64,000 nt of DNA from positions 17,920-81,919 of the forward strand of contig NZ_SPGF01000003.1 of assembly GCF_005844455.1 (NCBI RefSeq), written 5' to 3'. The position numbers and the translations under genes were made by a program. This document shows positions 1-8,308 of this stretch, one piece after another. Numbering within the stretch: position 1 is the first letter of the stretch; each line of letters opens with the position of its first letter. This stretch comes from Streptococcus mitis (GTDB lineage: Bacteria; Bacillota; Bacilli; Lactobacillales; Streptococcaceae). Below the pieces are notes generated by a model. That model was not told the DNA's origin, searched no databases, and saw only the letters and a list, made by a program, of their open reading frames with translations.

Positions 1-258
1 TACAATACCAAGCTTTCCTGCCATCTGCTGAAGTTGCATGGCAATGAGAGATGAAATCAAGATAACAAACAAGAGACTATACTTATAGGAAGCACCACCG
101 ACTACACTGGTAATCCAGTTTCCTGGATCCATATAACCAACTGCGACAAGAGCACCCGGACCTAAAAAGGCATTTAAATTTTGCCAGAAATGATTGTTAT
201 TTGGAGTATCGATAGATTGATTAATCTCAGAGAGTGACACTTTTTTATGAGAAGACAT
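1..258 (-). CDS. mntH: Nramp-family Mn2+/Fe2+ transporter, N-terminal part
   Basis: The gene runs off the left edge, so only the first 86 codons are present. The N-terminus is a short polar cytosolic stretch, followed by the Nramp signature of the first membrane segment ([18 protein letters not shown]). The DPGN motif contributes metal ligands in this family. A second hydrophobic segment follows ([17 protein letters not shown]). Nramp proteins are proton-coupled importers of manganese and ferrous iron in the cytoplasmic membrane. The start ATG at 258 follows a GAAAGAGGT ribosome site. The upstream region carries a repeated TTAAGG-CA-CCTTAA palindrome, which suggests metal-dependent repression. 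The family call is firm; the substrate is inferred. Confidence 0.85.
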   Translation of the reverse strand, partial: MSSHKKVSLSEINQSIDTPNNNHFWQNLNAFLGPGALVAVGYMDPGNWITSVVGGASYKYSLLFVILISSLIAMQLQQMAGKLGIV

Positions 259-338
259 AGATACTTACCTCTTTCTAAACCTACTTTTTCATTATTTTCT
301 ATTAGAGAAAAATAAGATTGACTTTAAACTATTAAAAC

Positions 339-490
339 AATGAAAACTATATGAAAAACATTTAGTTTTTTCATTATTTTTCTTAAGGCACCTTAATATT
401 TTTCTTAAGGCACCTTAATTATAACACAAAAATGAAAACTATATGAAAAACATTTAGTTTTTTCATTATTTTTCTTAAGGCACCTTAATT
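339..490. repeat. Tandem duplication of the operator region
   Basis: The 60 bases at 339-398 recur almost exactly at 431-490, a 92-bp offset. Both copies run from AATGAAAACTATATG to the end of a TTAAGG-CA-CCTTAA palindrome. The segment between the copies holds one more palindrome. A recent local duplication has therefore multiplied the presumed operator. Confidence 0.8.
383..488. promoter_or_regulatory. Triplicated DtxR/MntR-like operator upstream of mntH
   Basis: Three identical 14-bp palindromes TTAAGGCACCTTAA lie at 383-396, 405-418 and 475-488. Each has perfect 6-bp arms around a CA centre. DtxR-family manganese and iron repressors bind short palindromes of this general type. The location upstream of an Nramp gene makes an MntR-type repressor the natural candidate. 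The binding protein is inferred. Confidence 0.5.
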
Positions 491-545
491 ATAACAGAAA
501 ATATGATAAAAACTTAAGAAAATTCAGGACTTGATTTAATATTTA

Positions 546-576
546 GGATACAACAAAATGTTGTATTCTTTTTTTG
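546..576 (+). terminator. Rho-independent terminator, plus strand
   Basis: An 8-bp stem ATACAACA/TGTTGTAT with an AAA loop (548-566) is followed by a run of T residues to about 575. No gene ends just upstream on the plus strand, so it may close a short untranslated transcript. Confidence 0.55.
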
Positions 577-777
577 CAAAAGAATACCAAAGAATAAAAT
601 AAAAAACGTTGTAAAACACCTGATATTATGCGTTTTTTGATTTTAAAGACTTTTTGCTTGATCCTTTTCACCCTGTTTAACCGCCATTGATTTTAACTCA
701 TTACCCACATCTCAAAAAAGATTTAAAATTGTCTTAATCTCCTTTATTGTGCCGCTTTTGGAGTTTTTTTGGTATAA

Positions 778-870
778 ACTTCTACGCGCATCCTATGAAG
801 CAAGACAGACTCATAGCTTCATACATAATAGAACGAGTATCTCCATCTGTAGAGATACTCGTTTTTTGCT
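778..870 (+). ncRNA. Small RNA candidate with two hairpins and a terminator
   Basis: An extended -10-like element TGGTATAAA lies at about 769-777. It is followed by a perfect hairpin TATGAAGC (794-801) / GCTTCATA (816-823). A strong terminator follows: AACGAGTATCTC (832-843) / GAGATACTCGTT (852-863) and a T run. The product would be about 90 nt, the size of streptococcal small RNAs such as the CiaR-controlled csRNAs. A clear CiaR box (TTTAAG-N5-TTTAAG) is not present; TTTAAAATTGTCTTAAT at about 720 is only a partial match. No convincing protein frame fits. Confidence 0.4.
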
Positions 871-912
871 ATTTTCGAAGTGATCTTTTTGACCAGTCCT
901 ATACATCATTTT

Positions 913-1111
913 TATACTCAACGAAAATCAAAGAGCAAACTAGGAAGCTAACCGCAGGTTGCTCAAAGTACAGCTTTGAGGTTATAAATAAGACTGACGA
1001 AGTCAGCTCAAAACACAGTTTTGAGGTTGTGGATAGAACTGACGAAGTCAGTAACCATACCTACGGCAAGGTGAAGCTGACGTGGTTTGAAGAGATTTTC
1101 TAAGAGTATTA
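913..1111 (+). repeat. RUP-like pneumococcal repeat, expanded copy
   Basis: The left end reads TATACTCAACGAAAATCAAA and the right end GAAGAGATTTTCTAAGAGTA, which are the terminal sequences of RUP-type elements. Internal modules of the type CTGACGAAGTCAG and the CTTTGAGGTT stretch are repeated, making it longer than the classic 107 bp. RUPs are thought to be mobilised by IS630-type transposase. A related copy in the opposite orientation lies at 7764-7912. Apparent reading frames here are not genes. Confidence 0.75.
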
Positions 1112-1325
1112 AGGAGTATAGAATAGTATTTTAACTCCATCCTCTAAAGTGCTTTCAATAAAAGATACTTGAACACTATATTCAGCATATAAGCTTTATG
1201 CCCTAAGTCAAAACAATCATTCTTTTCTAATTTATCGTAAATAAATCTAAAATCACAGAATACTGTCAGATGACTTAAAAAATGATTCTTTGGAAAAAGC
1301 GAATCAAAACTTGATTTATCACTTT

Positions 1326-1913
1326 TTATTCCACTATCTTCTCGTTACACATATTAATAAAATACTGATGTAAGCGCACATCATCAGTCAATTCTGGATG
1401 AAAAGAAGTTACCAGCATATTTTTTTCTTGAGCTGCAACGATTTGATTATCAACTCTTGCTAGAATTTCTACATCTTCTCCAACACTGCTGATAATTGGA
1501 CCACGGATAAAGGTCATTGGAATCTGACCGACTCCCTTACATTCTGCTTCCGTGTAGAAACTTCCTAATTGGCGCCCATAGGCATTGCGCTCGACCACCA
1601 TATCCATAGTTCCTAGATGACTCTCTTCCTGAGAAGTAATTTCCTTAGCCAGCAAAATCAAACCTGCACAGGTTCCAAAGGCTGGTAAACCAGATAGAAT
1701 GGCTTCTCGAATGGGAAGCAGCATGTTTTGGTCTCGTAAGAGCTTGCCCATGGTTGTAGACTCCCCACCAGGCAAAATCAAACCGGATAAGTCACTCTGA
1801 TGTTGCTGAAAATCCTCTAAATTTCTGATTTCAACACTCTCGACACCTAATTGATCCAACACTTTTGCATGTTCTGCAAAGGCACCTTGCAAGGCCAATA
1901 TTCCAATTTTCAT
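1326..1913 (-). CDS. pdxT: Pyridoxal 5'-phosphate synthase glutaminase subunit PdxT
   Basis: PdxT hydrolyses glutamine and passes ammonia to PdxS in the DXP-independent route to vitamin B6. The 195-residue protein is a class I glutamine amidotransferase of normal length. The nucleophile is Cys82 in FGTCAG, and His172 and Glu174 in the FHPEL motif complete the triad. The glycine-rich LPGGEST loop is at 47-53. The ATG follows directly after the pdxS stop codon, so the two subunits are translationally linked in one cytosolic complex. The 200 bases downstream hold no obvious terminator. Confidence 0.95.
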   Translation of the reverse strand: MKIGILALQGAFAEHAKVLDQLGVESVEIRNLEDFQQHQSDLSGLILPGGESTTMGKLLRDQNMLLPIREAILSGLPAFGTCAGLILLAKEITSQEESHLGTMDMVVERNAYGRQLGSFYTEAECKGVGQIPMTFIRGPIISSVGEDVEILARVDNQIVAAQEKNMLVTSFHPELTDDVRLHQYFINMCNEKIVE

Positions 1914-2789
1914 CTATTTCCCTCGCTCAGCCATGAGGATTTGGATCTCATTTTCATTGATACCAACCATGGCTTCCCCTAGATCTTCAGAGATTTGAGC
2001 TAGAATTTGAGGATTTCGGAAGTTAGTCACAGCCTTAACAATGGCACTAGCCCGTTTAACAGGATCCCCTGACTTGAAAATACCTGAACCGACAAAGACC
2101 CCCTCTGCCCCTAATTGCATCATCAGCGCAGCATCTGCTGGCGTTGCAACGCCTCCAGCTGCGAAGTTTACAACTGGCAATTTTCCATGCTCATGGACAT
2201 ATTGAACCAATTCTACAGGGACTTGCAATTCCTTGGCAGCAACATAAAGTTCGTCCTCACGTAGATTTTGAATGCGGCGAATTTCCTGATTCATCATACG
2301 CATATGGCGAACAGCTTGGACGATATCTCCTGTACCTGGTTCTCCTTTGGTACGAATCATAGAGGCACCCTCAGCAATACGTCGCAAGGCTTCACCCAAG
2401 TCCTTAGCCCCACAAACAAAAGGAACTTGGAATTCTTTTTTGTCCACATGGAAACGGTCGTCTGCTGGAGATAAAACTTCACTCTCGTCGATATAGTCAA
2501 TCTCAATAGCCTCTAAAATCTGAGCTTCAACAAAATGCCCGATTCTAACCTTGGCCATCACTGGAATACTAACCGCTTCTTGGATTTCCTTAATCATCTT
2601 TGGATCACTCATACGGGAAACACCACCAGCTGCACGAATATCAGCCGGAATCCGCTCCAAGGCCATAACAGCTGCCGCACCAGCAGCTTCTGCGATACGG
2701 GCTTGTTCAGGATTTTGAACATCCATGATAACCCCACCTTTGAGCATCTGTGCCAAGTTTTTATTTAGTTCATAACGATTTTCAGTCAT
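1914..2789 (-). CDS. pdxS: Pyridoxal 5'-phosphate synthase subunit PdxS
   Basis: PdxS builds PLP from ribose 5-phosphate, glyceraldehyde 3-phosphate and ammonia delivered by PdxT. The 291-residue TIM barrel has the expected length. The Schiff-base lysine is Lys80 in VMAKVRIGH, the early aspartate is in IMDVQNPEQ, and the phosphate-binding glycine loop is in [20 protein letters not shown]. It is first in the pdxST pair and the next gene starts one base after its stop. A 12-bp palindrome lies 25 bp upstream of the start and may be a control site. Confidence 0.96.
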   Translation of the reverse strand: MTENRYELNKNLAQMLKGGVIMDVQNPEQARIAEAAGAAAVMALERIPADIRAAGGVSRMSDPKMIKEIQEAVSIPVMAKVRIGHFVEAQILEAIEIDYIDESEVLSPADDRFHVDKKEFQVPFVCGAKDLGEALRRIAEGASMIRTKGEPGTGDIVQAVRHMRMMNQEIRRIQNLREDELYVAAKELQVPVELVQYVHEHGKLPVVNFAAGGVATPADAALMMQLGAEGVFVGSGIFKSGDPVKRASAIVKAVTNFRNPQILAQISEDLGEAMVGINENEIQILMAERGK

Positions 2790-2813
2790 TTATTTTATCC
2801 TCATTATTTATAT

Positions 2814-2825
2814 TGGTAGCTACCA
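2814..2825. promoter_or_regulatory. Perfect 12-bp palindrome upstream of pdxS
   Basis: TGGTAGCTACCA is a perfect palindrome in the 5' region of pdxST. It is placed where a repressor or activator of the PLP genes could bind. No regulator is encoded nearby, so the role is inferred from position and symmetry only. Confidence 0.3.
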
Positions 2826-2892
2826 TTTCATTTTAAGTTAGATTAGAATGAATCACAAGATAAAAAAATCATAATTGTATGGGTACAGATTG

Positions 2893-2932
2893 ACTAAAAA
2901 ACTATCTGACCTTCATTTAAGGCCAGATAGTT
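2893..2932 (-). terminator. Terminator of nox
   Basis: Read on the minus strand, a long stem AACTATCTGgCCTT / AAGGtCAGATAGTT is followed by a T run (2894-2900 on the plus strand). It begins about 10 bp after the nox stop codon. Confidence 0.85.
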
Positions 2933-2941
2933 CATCAAATT

Positions 2942-4321
2942 TTATTTTTCAGCTGTAAGTGCAGCCATTGTGATGTAGTTGTAAGGTTTGTTGAAGTGTG
3001 GCAAGAAGAATAGGTCTGTCAATGCCAATTTATCAATTGTTACATGCTCTTGGATAGCAAGTGAGAACATGTGGATTCCCATGCTGATTGCAGAATCGTG
3101 TGAAACCATTTGTGCACCAAGAATCTCACGGCTATCTTTGTCAAAAACAATCTTGATGGCAACTTCATGATTGTCATGCTTCATAAATTCTGGTTTTTGA
3201 AGATCGTTAAAGCCTGTTTCAGTTGCATTGTAACCAGCAGCTTTCGCTTTTTCAAGTGTCAAACCAGTTGAAACCATGTGAAGACCGTAGATAGAGATAC
3301 CGTTTGAACCTTGCACACCGATTCCTTCCAATTCATGTCCACATGCGTTATAGGCACCAACGATACCAGTACGAACTGCATTTGAAGCAAGGGCGATATA
3401 GCTTGTGTCTTTGCGAGCGTTGTCATAAACAGTCGCACAGTCACCAACGGCAAATACACCAGGAAGTGAAGTTTCTTGTTTCTTGTCTACAAGGAAGGCA
3501 CCGTTACGGAAGAGTTCAATCTTACCATCAGCAAGGGCTGTATTTGGACGGAAACCAACTGCAAGAACAACCATATCCACGTCGAAAGTTTCTTTATCAG
3601 TAATCAAGCGTTCAACTTTACCGTCACCCTCGATTGCTTTAACAGTTTGACCCAGAGCCAAGCGGATGTTGTGGTCTTCCAAGTTCTTCGCCATCATTTG
3701 AGTGAAGTCTTTATCATAGTAACCATTCAAGACAGTATCTACGATATCAACAAGGACAACCTCTTTTCCAAGACGTTCAAAAGCTTCAGCAAGTTCAACA
3801 CCGATGTAACCACCACCAACAACGGCGATACGGTCGAGGTGCTGGCTCTTGTCAGCAAGTTTATTGATAACTTCTTCAGCGTTTTGGTACAATTTCACGA
3901 ATTGTACATTTTCAAGAGTTGCTTTAAATTCGCGGTTGCCTTTAACAATTTCAACACCTTCGATTGGTGGCAAGATTGGTGTAGAACCTGTAGCGAAAAT
4001 CAATTTCTCATATGATTCTTTGTGTTCTTTTCCTTCAACTTCCGCTGTAACTACTTTGTTATCATAGTCGATTGAAAGAACTGGTGAGTTCATGTAGACT
4101 TTAGCACCTTTAGCTTCCAATTTTTCTTTATCAGAATAGAACAAGCCTTCAGCACCGTCAATTTGTTCACCAATCCAGAGGGCCATTCCACATCCTAGGA
4201 AAGAGATGTTAGAGTTTTGGTCAAATACAACGATTTCGTTCTCATTTCCAAAATTATCCAACATAGTATTAATACATGCTGTACCAGCGTGGTTAGCACC
4301 GACTACAACGATCTTACTCAT
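2942..4321 (-). CDS. nox: H2O-forming NADH oxidase
   Basis: Nox reduces oxygen to water with NADH through FAD. In streptococci it protects against oxygen and regenerates NAD+. The protein has 459 residues, usual for the family. An N-terminal FAD-binding site [11 protein letters not shown] includes His11. The redox-active cysteine is Cys44 in FLGCGMALW, and a second Rossmann loop [13 protein letters not shown] binds NADH. The FAD loop GVFAVGDCA and a C-terminal dimerisation domain follow. It is a single cytosolic gene with its own terminator, divergent from apbE. A 10-bp inverted repeat lies in the shared intergenic region. Confidence 0.96.
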   Translation of the reverse strand: MSKIVVVGANHAGTACINTMLDNFGNENEIVVFDQNSNISFLGCGMALWIGEQIDGAEGLFYSDKEKLEAKGAKVYMNSPVLSIDYDNKVVTAEVEGKEHKESYEKLIFATGSTPILPPIEGVEIVKGNREFKATLENVQFVKLYQNAEEVINKLADKSQHLDRIAVVGGGYIGVELAEAFERLGKEVVLVDIVDTVLNGYYDKDFTQMMAKNLEDHNIRLALGQTVKAIEGDGKVERLITDKETFDVDMVVLAVGFRPNTALADGKIELFRNGAFLVDKKQETSLPGVFAVGDCATVYDNARKDTSYIALASNAVRTGIVGAYNACGHELEGIGVQGSNGISIYGLHMVSTGLTLEKAKAAGYNATETGFNDLQKPEFMKHDNHEVAIKIVFDKDSREILGAQMVSHDSAISMGIHMFSLAIQEHVTIDKLALTDLFFLPHFNKPYNYITMAALTAEK

Positions 4322-4428
4322 AAAAAATTTCCTACCTTCATTCTAAATTTACCCTACTAGTATAACATTTACTGTTAGCGTTTACAAGAGTTTGGCTGAT
4401 TTTTCCTATTTTTTTGTAAAAAATTGTA

Positions 4429-4456
4429 AATAATCTGTATCTTAACACAGATTATT
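4429..4456. promoter_or_regulatory. Inverted repeat between nox and apbE
   Basis: AATAATCTGT (4429-4438) and ACAGATTATT (4447-4456) form a perfect 10-bp inverted repeat with an 8-base spacer. TTG and CAA extend it outside. It has no T run, so it is more likely an operator than a terminator. It lies between two divergent redox genes. It does not match the Rex consensus. Confidence 0.35.
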
Positions 4457-4627
4457 GCAAATTTTCTTCATTTCCTGAGCATATTTCTTGACATCTTTAC
4501 AAATTTTATTTGTGAAAACGCTGACTTTATGGTATGCTAGTATCATGGAAAGAAAATGTAAGGGGTTCATTTTTCATAAATTTACTATATTTCAACCTTC
4601 TTTTCATAAGAGAAAGGAGTTGGTAGC

Positions 4628-5551
4628 TTGCCTCTTAGTTCACATTCTGAACGCCTAATGGGAACCACTATCACTATTTCATTAGTGGATGAGCGAGCCG
4701 ATAGCTTGCTCCAGAAATCCTTTGATTTACTCAGAGAGCTAGAATACCGCTTCAACGCTAATAGCCAAGAATCTGAGTTGATGGAAATCAATCATCAAGC
4801 TGGAATAGCCCCCGTCAAGGTTCATCCAGACCTGTTTGAACTGATTTCACTTGGGTTAGAGCATAGCCTAGCGCCCTCTAGCCATCTCAACATCAGTATT
4901 GGTCCCTTAATTCAAACCTGGCGTATCGGTTTTTCAGATGCCAAGGTCGCCCAGCCTCAAGAAATTGAATCGGTGCTCCCTCTAATCAATCCTCATTATA
5001 TCGAGTTAGATTCTTCTACTTCTACTGTATTCTTGAAGCAGAAAGGAATGAAGATTGATCTTGGTTGTTTAGCCAAAGGATATAGTGCAGATAAGGTTGC
5101 CCAATTTCTGAGAGCAGAGGGAGTGACTTCTGCCTTGATTAATCTGGGAGGGAATATCCTGTCCATTGGAAAAAATCAGGCAAGAGGAAATCAGCCTTGG
5201 CAAATCGGGATTCAAGACCCAGCCAATCCAAGGGGAAATCACTTAATGACTATCCCTGTTATCAATCAATCTGTCGTGACTTCAGGCATTTATGAACGTC
5301 ACCTGACAGTCAATGGAAAAGATTACCATCACATTTTTGACAGCCAGACAGGATATCCTGTTGAAACAGAACTCGCTAGTCTCACAATCATCTCTGATAA
5401 ATCAGTTGATGGTGAAATCTGGACAACTCGACTCTTTGGAGAAAGACCTGCTTCTATCCTTTGGCAAGTCGAAAGTTTGGAGGGAATCGAAGCGATTTTG
5501 ATTGATAAGGAAGGTCACCTAAGTTGTTCTTCAGGAATTCCTACTCTATAG
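4628..5551 (+). CDS. apbE: FAD:protein FMN transferase ApbE
   Basis: ApbE cleaves FAD and attaches FMN through a phosphoester bond to a threonine or serine in a Dxx(S/T)GA(T/S) target motif. The 307-residue protein has the ApbE core: MGTTITISL near the N-terminus, KIDLGCLAKGYSADK in the middle, INLGGNILSIG after it, and the HHIFDSQTGYPV motif. There is no signal peptide or lipobox, so this copy should act in the cytosol. TTG at 4628 is taken as start because AAAGGAG precedes it; ATG at 4658 is the alternative. Two flavin reductase genes follow, and the second carries two copies of the ApbE target motif. Confidence 0.9.
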   Translation: MPLSSHSERLMGTTITISLVDERADSLLQKSFDLLRELEYRFNANSQESELMEINHQAGIAPVKVHPDLFELISLGLEHSLAPSSHLNISIGPLIQTWRIGFSDAKVAQPQEIESVLPLINPHYIELDSSTSTVFLKQKGMKIDLGCLAKGYSADKVAQFLRAEGVTSALINLGGNILSIGKNQARGNQPWQIGIQDPANPRGNHLMTIPVINQSVVTSGIYERHLTVNGKDYHHIFDSQTGYPVETELASLTIISDKSVDGEIWTTRLFGERPASILWQVESLEGIEAILIDKEGHLSCSSGIPTL

Positions 5552-5610
5552 AGACAACTGTTTCAATGGAGTTTTAAAATCGTATTATGTAAAAAGAGAA
5601 AGGAAATCTC

Positions 5611-6216
5611 ATGTTAAAACTTATTGCTATTGTTGGAACAAATTCAAAACGTTCTACAAACCGTCAATTGCTTCAATACATGCAAAAACACTTTGCTGAC
5701 AAAGCTGAAATTGAACTTGTTGAAATCAAGGACATTCCTGTCTTTAACAAACCAGCTGACAAGCAAGTACCTGCTGAAATCTTAGAAATTGCTGCTAAAA
5801 TCGAAGAGGCAGATGGCGTTATTATCGGTACTCCTGAGTACGACCACTCTATCCCAGCTGTTTTGATGAGCGCTCTTGCTTGGTTGTCTTATGGTATTTA
5901 CCCACTCTTGAACAAACCAATCATGATTACAGGTGCTTCTTACGGTACACTTGGTTCATCACGCGCCCAATTACAACTTCGTCAAATCTTAAACGCACCA
6001 GAAATCAAAGCAAGTGTCCTTCCTGATGAATTCTTGCTTTCACATTCTCTTCAAGCCTTTAATCCAAGTGGAGATCTAGTAGATCTTGATGTTATTAAAA
6101 AACTAGATGCCACTTTTGACGACTTCCGTATCTTTGTAAAAATTACAGAAAAATTGCGCAACGCACAAGCCCTACTTCGCAAAGATGCTGAAGAATTTGA
6201 CTGGGAAAATTTGTAA
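5611..6216 (+). CDS. NADPH-dependent FMN reductase family protein
   Basis: The 201-residue cytosolic flavodoxin-fold protein starts with the FMN phosphate loop (VGTNSKRSTNRQL). It carries the family motif GTPEYDHSIPAVLMSALAWL at about 69-90. Members transfer electrons from NAD(P)H to FMN, quinones or azo compounds. AAAGAGAAAGGAA precedes the ATG. It sits 60 bp after apbE and 18 bp before a longer paralogue, which suggests an apbE-reductase-reductase operon. Physiological acceptor unknown. Confidence 0.85.
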   Translation: MLKLIAIVGTNSKRSTNRQLLQYMQKHFADKAEIELVEIKDIPVFNKPADKQVPAEILEIAAKIEEADGVIIGTPEYDHSIPAVLMSALAWLSYGIYPLLNKPIMITGASYGTLGSSRAQLQLRQILNAPEIKASVLPDEFLLSHSLQAFNPSGDLVDLDVIKKLDATFDDFRIFVKITEKLRNAQALLRKDAEEFDWENL

Positions 6217-6234
6217 GATAGGAGACCAAAAAGA

Positions 6235-7473
6235 ATGAAATTTGTTGGACTTGTAGGATCAAACTACGATCAATCATATAACCGTAAACTCTTGGAATTC
6301 ATCCGTCGTCACTTCAAACTCAAATTTGAATTAGAAGTTCTCGAAATTGACGAAGTTCCAATGTTCAACCAAGACGAAAAATGGGACGAAAGCTTCCAAT
6401 TGCGTCTCTTGTATAACAGAATTACGCGTGCTGATGGTGTCATTATTGCTACTCCTGAGCACAACCATACAATCTCAGCTTCTCTTAAATCTGTTCTTGA
6501 ATGGCTTTCATATGAAGTTCATCCATTTGAAAACAAACCAGTCATGATTGTGGGAGCTTCTTACTACGACCAAGGTACTTCTCGTGCCCAAGTTCACCTT
6601 CGTAAGATTCTTGACGCTCCAGGTGTCAATGCCTATACGCTTCCAGGTAACGAATTCCTTCTTGGTAAAGCCAAAGAAGCATTTGACGCAGAGGGCAATA
6701 TCACAAATGAAGGAACTATTAATTTCCTTGAAACATGCTTGGACAACTTTGTAAAATATGTGGGAGTCGTTTCAAAATTGAAAAAACCAAAACCAATTGA
6801 ACCAGAAGATTTATATTGTACAAATTCAATTGCAACTACCATCCAAGGTGTTGATCCAGATGATCCTGAATGGGTAGAAAAAGCTGCTGAACTTGTTGGA
6901 GCTGTTTCTGGAGATACTTACGTTAAATTAGACCACGGTATCTTGACAGTTAACCAAATTGACATGTTCTTGAAAGCAATGCCATTTGAATTGACATTTG
7001 CAGATGATAACAATCAATTCTTGTACTTTAATAACGCCCACCAAGACCCAGATACAATGTTTGGTAAACGTGTACGTGCTCAATCAGGAAATAGATTAGG
7101 AACAGTACACGGTACATTGCCAGATTCTAGAATGAAAAACGTTGAATGGGTTGTCGGCGTATTGCGTAACGGGGATCAAGAATATGTCCGTACAATTGTG
7201 CCAGGAACACCTGAAGGTGTTATTAATACCCATAATTACCAAGCAATGTACTACCCAGATGGTTCATATGCTGGAATTAATGAAATTATCTTTAATTTCC
7301 AACCATGGCTTGACTGGTACCTCAATACAACTGGTCAACGTCTAGTTGGTGGGAATGCTGCAGCTCCTGCTGGAGGACATGGCGGAGCAGATGCCACATC
7401 TGGAGCTTCTGATGCAGGTGATGCTGGAGGTCACGGTGGTGGCGCAGATGCTACATCTGGAGCAAGTAACTAA
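6235..7473 (+). CDS. FMN reductase-PAS fusion with C-terminal ApbE flavinylation motifs
   Basis: Residues 1-190 are an NADPH-dependent FMN reductase domain paralogous to the previous gene (VGSNYDQSYNRKLLEF; ATPEHNHTISASLKSVLEWL). Residues about 225-365 resemble the PAS-like region of DUF438-type proteins (AMPFELTFADDNNQFLYF). The last 40 residues form a Gly/Ala/His-rich tail with two DATSGAS motifs at 386-392 and 405-411. Both match the ApbE substrate consensus Dxx(S/T)GA(T/S), so Ser392 and Ser411 are predicted covalent FMN sites. With apbE two genes upstream, the likely role is a cytosolic flavoprotein that passes electrons from NADPH through a non-covalent flavin to tethered flavins. The final acceptor is unknown. 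Confidence 0.85.
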   Translation: MKFVGLVGSNYDQSYNRKLLEFIRRHFKLKFELEVLEIDEVPMFNQDEKWDESFQLRLLYNRITRADGVIIATPEHNHTISASLKSVLEWLSYEVHPFENKPVMIVGASYYDQGTSRAQVHLRKILDAPGVNAYTLPGNEFLLGKAKEAFDAEGNITNEGTINFLETCLDNFVKYVGVVSKLKKPKPIEPEDLYCTNSIATTIQGVDPDDPEWVEKAAELVGAVSGDTYVKLDHGILTVNQIDMFLKAMPFELTFADDNNQFLYFNNAHQDPDTMFGKRVRAQSGNRLGTVHGTLPDSRMKNVEWVVGVLRNGDQEYVRTIVPGTPEGVINTHNYQAMYYPDGSYAGINEIIFNFQPWLDWYLNTTGQRLVGGNAAAPAGGHGGADATSGASDAGDAGGHGGGADATSGASN

Positions 7474-7480
7474 TTATTTT

Positions 7481-7504
7481 AGGAACCGTTATGGTTCCTT
7501 TTTT
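7481..7504 (+). terminator. Terminator of the apbE-reductase operon
   Basis: AGGAACC-GTTAT-GGTTCCT followed by TTTTT, eight bases after the reductase stop codon. Confidence 0.9.
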
Positions 7505-7765
7505 AGTGACTCTTTATCAACTGTACTTGGTGGTATGTCAATCCTTCTCCATGGGGTTATCGCCAGCAACAGTTTGAAAGTTTTGACCAAAGAACGTGTT
7601 GATTTCGCTCAAATGCGTAACCTAATCATCGCAAGTGCTATGTTGGTCCTTGGACTTGGAGGAGCTATCCTTAAACTCGGTCCAGTTACACTTTCAGGTA
7701 CTGCCCTATCAGCCATGACAGGAATCATCTTGAACTTGATCTTGCCATACGAAAATAAAGACTAA
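7505..7765 (+). pseudogene. 3' remnant of uracil permease gene
   Basis: The last ~85 codons read as the C-terminus of a nucleobase:cation symporter of the UraA/PyrP type (VLGGMSILLHGVIASNSLKVL, then FAQMRNLIIASAMLVLGLGG, ending in a hydrophobic segment and ENKD). The rest of the gene, about 330 codons, is missing, and no start site or ribosome site is present. The fragment begins within a few bases of the preceding terminator and its stop codon abuts a RUP-like repeat. In pneumococcus a uracil permease gene lies beside ffh, so this looks like what is left after a deletion or rearrangement at that site. Confidence 0.8.
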
Positions 7766-7912
7766 TACTCTTCGAAAATCTCTTCAAACCACATCAACGT
7801 CGCCGTGGATATATGTTACTGACTTCGTCAGTTCTATCTGCAACCTCAAAACAGTGTTTTGCGCAACCTGTGGCTAGTTTCCTAGTTTACTCTTTGATTT
7901 TCATTGAGTATA
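7764..7912 (-). repeat. RUP-like repeat, inverted copy
   Basis: Ends TACTCTTCGAAAATCTCTTC and GATTTTCATTGAGTATA are the reverse complement of the element at 913-1111. It is shorter by one internal module. It begins at the TA of the permease stop codon, consistent with the TA target preference of IS630-type elements. Confidence 0.75.
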
Positions 7913-7921
7913 AGAATCTAA

Positions 7922-7972
7922 ACATATCAAAAAACGAGCATTTCCAATTACGGAAGTGCTCATTTTTTGATA
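7922..7972. terminator. Bidirectional terminator
   Basis: The long inverted repeat TATCAAAAAACGAGCA / TGCTCATTTTTTGATA encloses TTCC-AATTACGG-AA type pairs. A and T runs on both sides let it work for either strand. It closes the minus-strand small-gene block that ends at 8005. Confidence 0.8.
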
Positions 7973-8004
7973 TTTAAAAGTGAGTGTATGATTTCTACAA
8001 CGTT

Positions 8005-8271
8005 TTAATACAGTTCCCCTACACTCATAAGCTCCCACTCATTATAATCAACCTGGAACACCTCTGGGGCTTTTGTAGTACCATTGTACACTACAATAAA
8101 GTAACCCTTATCATTGTAGAACTTGCTCAAAATCTCAGCGTCTTCAAAGTTTGCTTTTAGACTAGTCTCTTCTACTTTCTGAGTGCTTTCTTGTTTTGTG
8201 TCTTTACTATCTACCCCAACAGTAACAAAATTTACACCAATAAAAACAAATAGGTAAAATAGTACAAGCAA
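8005..8271 (-). CDS. Small anchored protein, paralogue of the upstream gene
   Basis: 88 residues: one N-terminal hydrophobic segment (LVLFYLFVFIGVNFVTVGV), a polar linker rich in Thr/Glu/Lys, and a C-terminal module (ILSKFYNDKGYFIVVYNG, then YNEWELMSVGELY). The same module order is in the next gene upstream. Topology suggests a membrane-anchored or exported protein. The given start is TTG without a good ribosome site. The frame is open upstream to a TAG at about 8302, with only CTG/TTG as possible starts, so the true start may have been lost. Function unknown. Confidence 0.5.
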   Translation of the reverse strand: MLVLFYLFVFIGVNFVTVGVDSKDTKQESTQKVEETSLKANFEDAEILSKFYNDKGYFIVVYNGTTKAPEVFQVDYNEWELMSVGELY

Positions 8272-8308
8272 AACCCCCAGAAGGCTGTTTATAGTCTTCT
8301 AACGCTGT

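Noticed and set aside
747..1103. Plus-strand reading frame of 118 codons
   Set aside because: It spans the small-RNA terminator and the RUP-like repeat, has no ribosome site, and its protein is just translated repeat sequence.
3476..4015. Plus-strand frames of 60-180 codons opposite nox and other genes
   Set aside because: They are antisense shadows of well-supported genes and have neither ribosome sites nor recognisable protein sequence.
4505..4530. Rex operator upstream of apbE (TTGTGAAAACGCTGAC)
   Set aside because: Only the left half TTGTGA matches; the right half TCACAA is missing.
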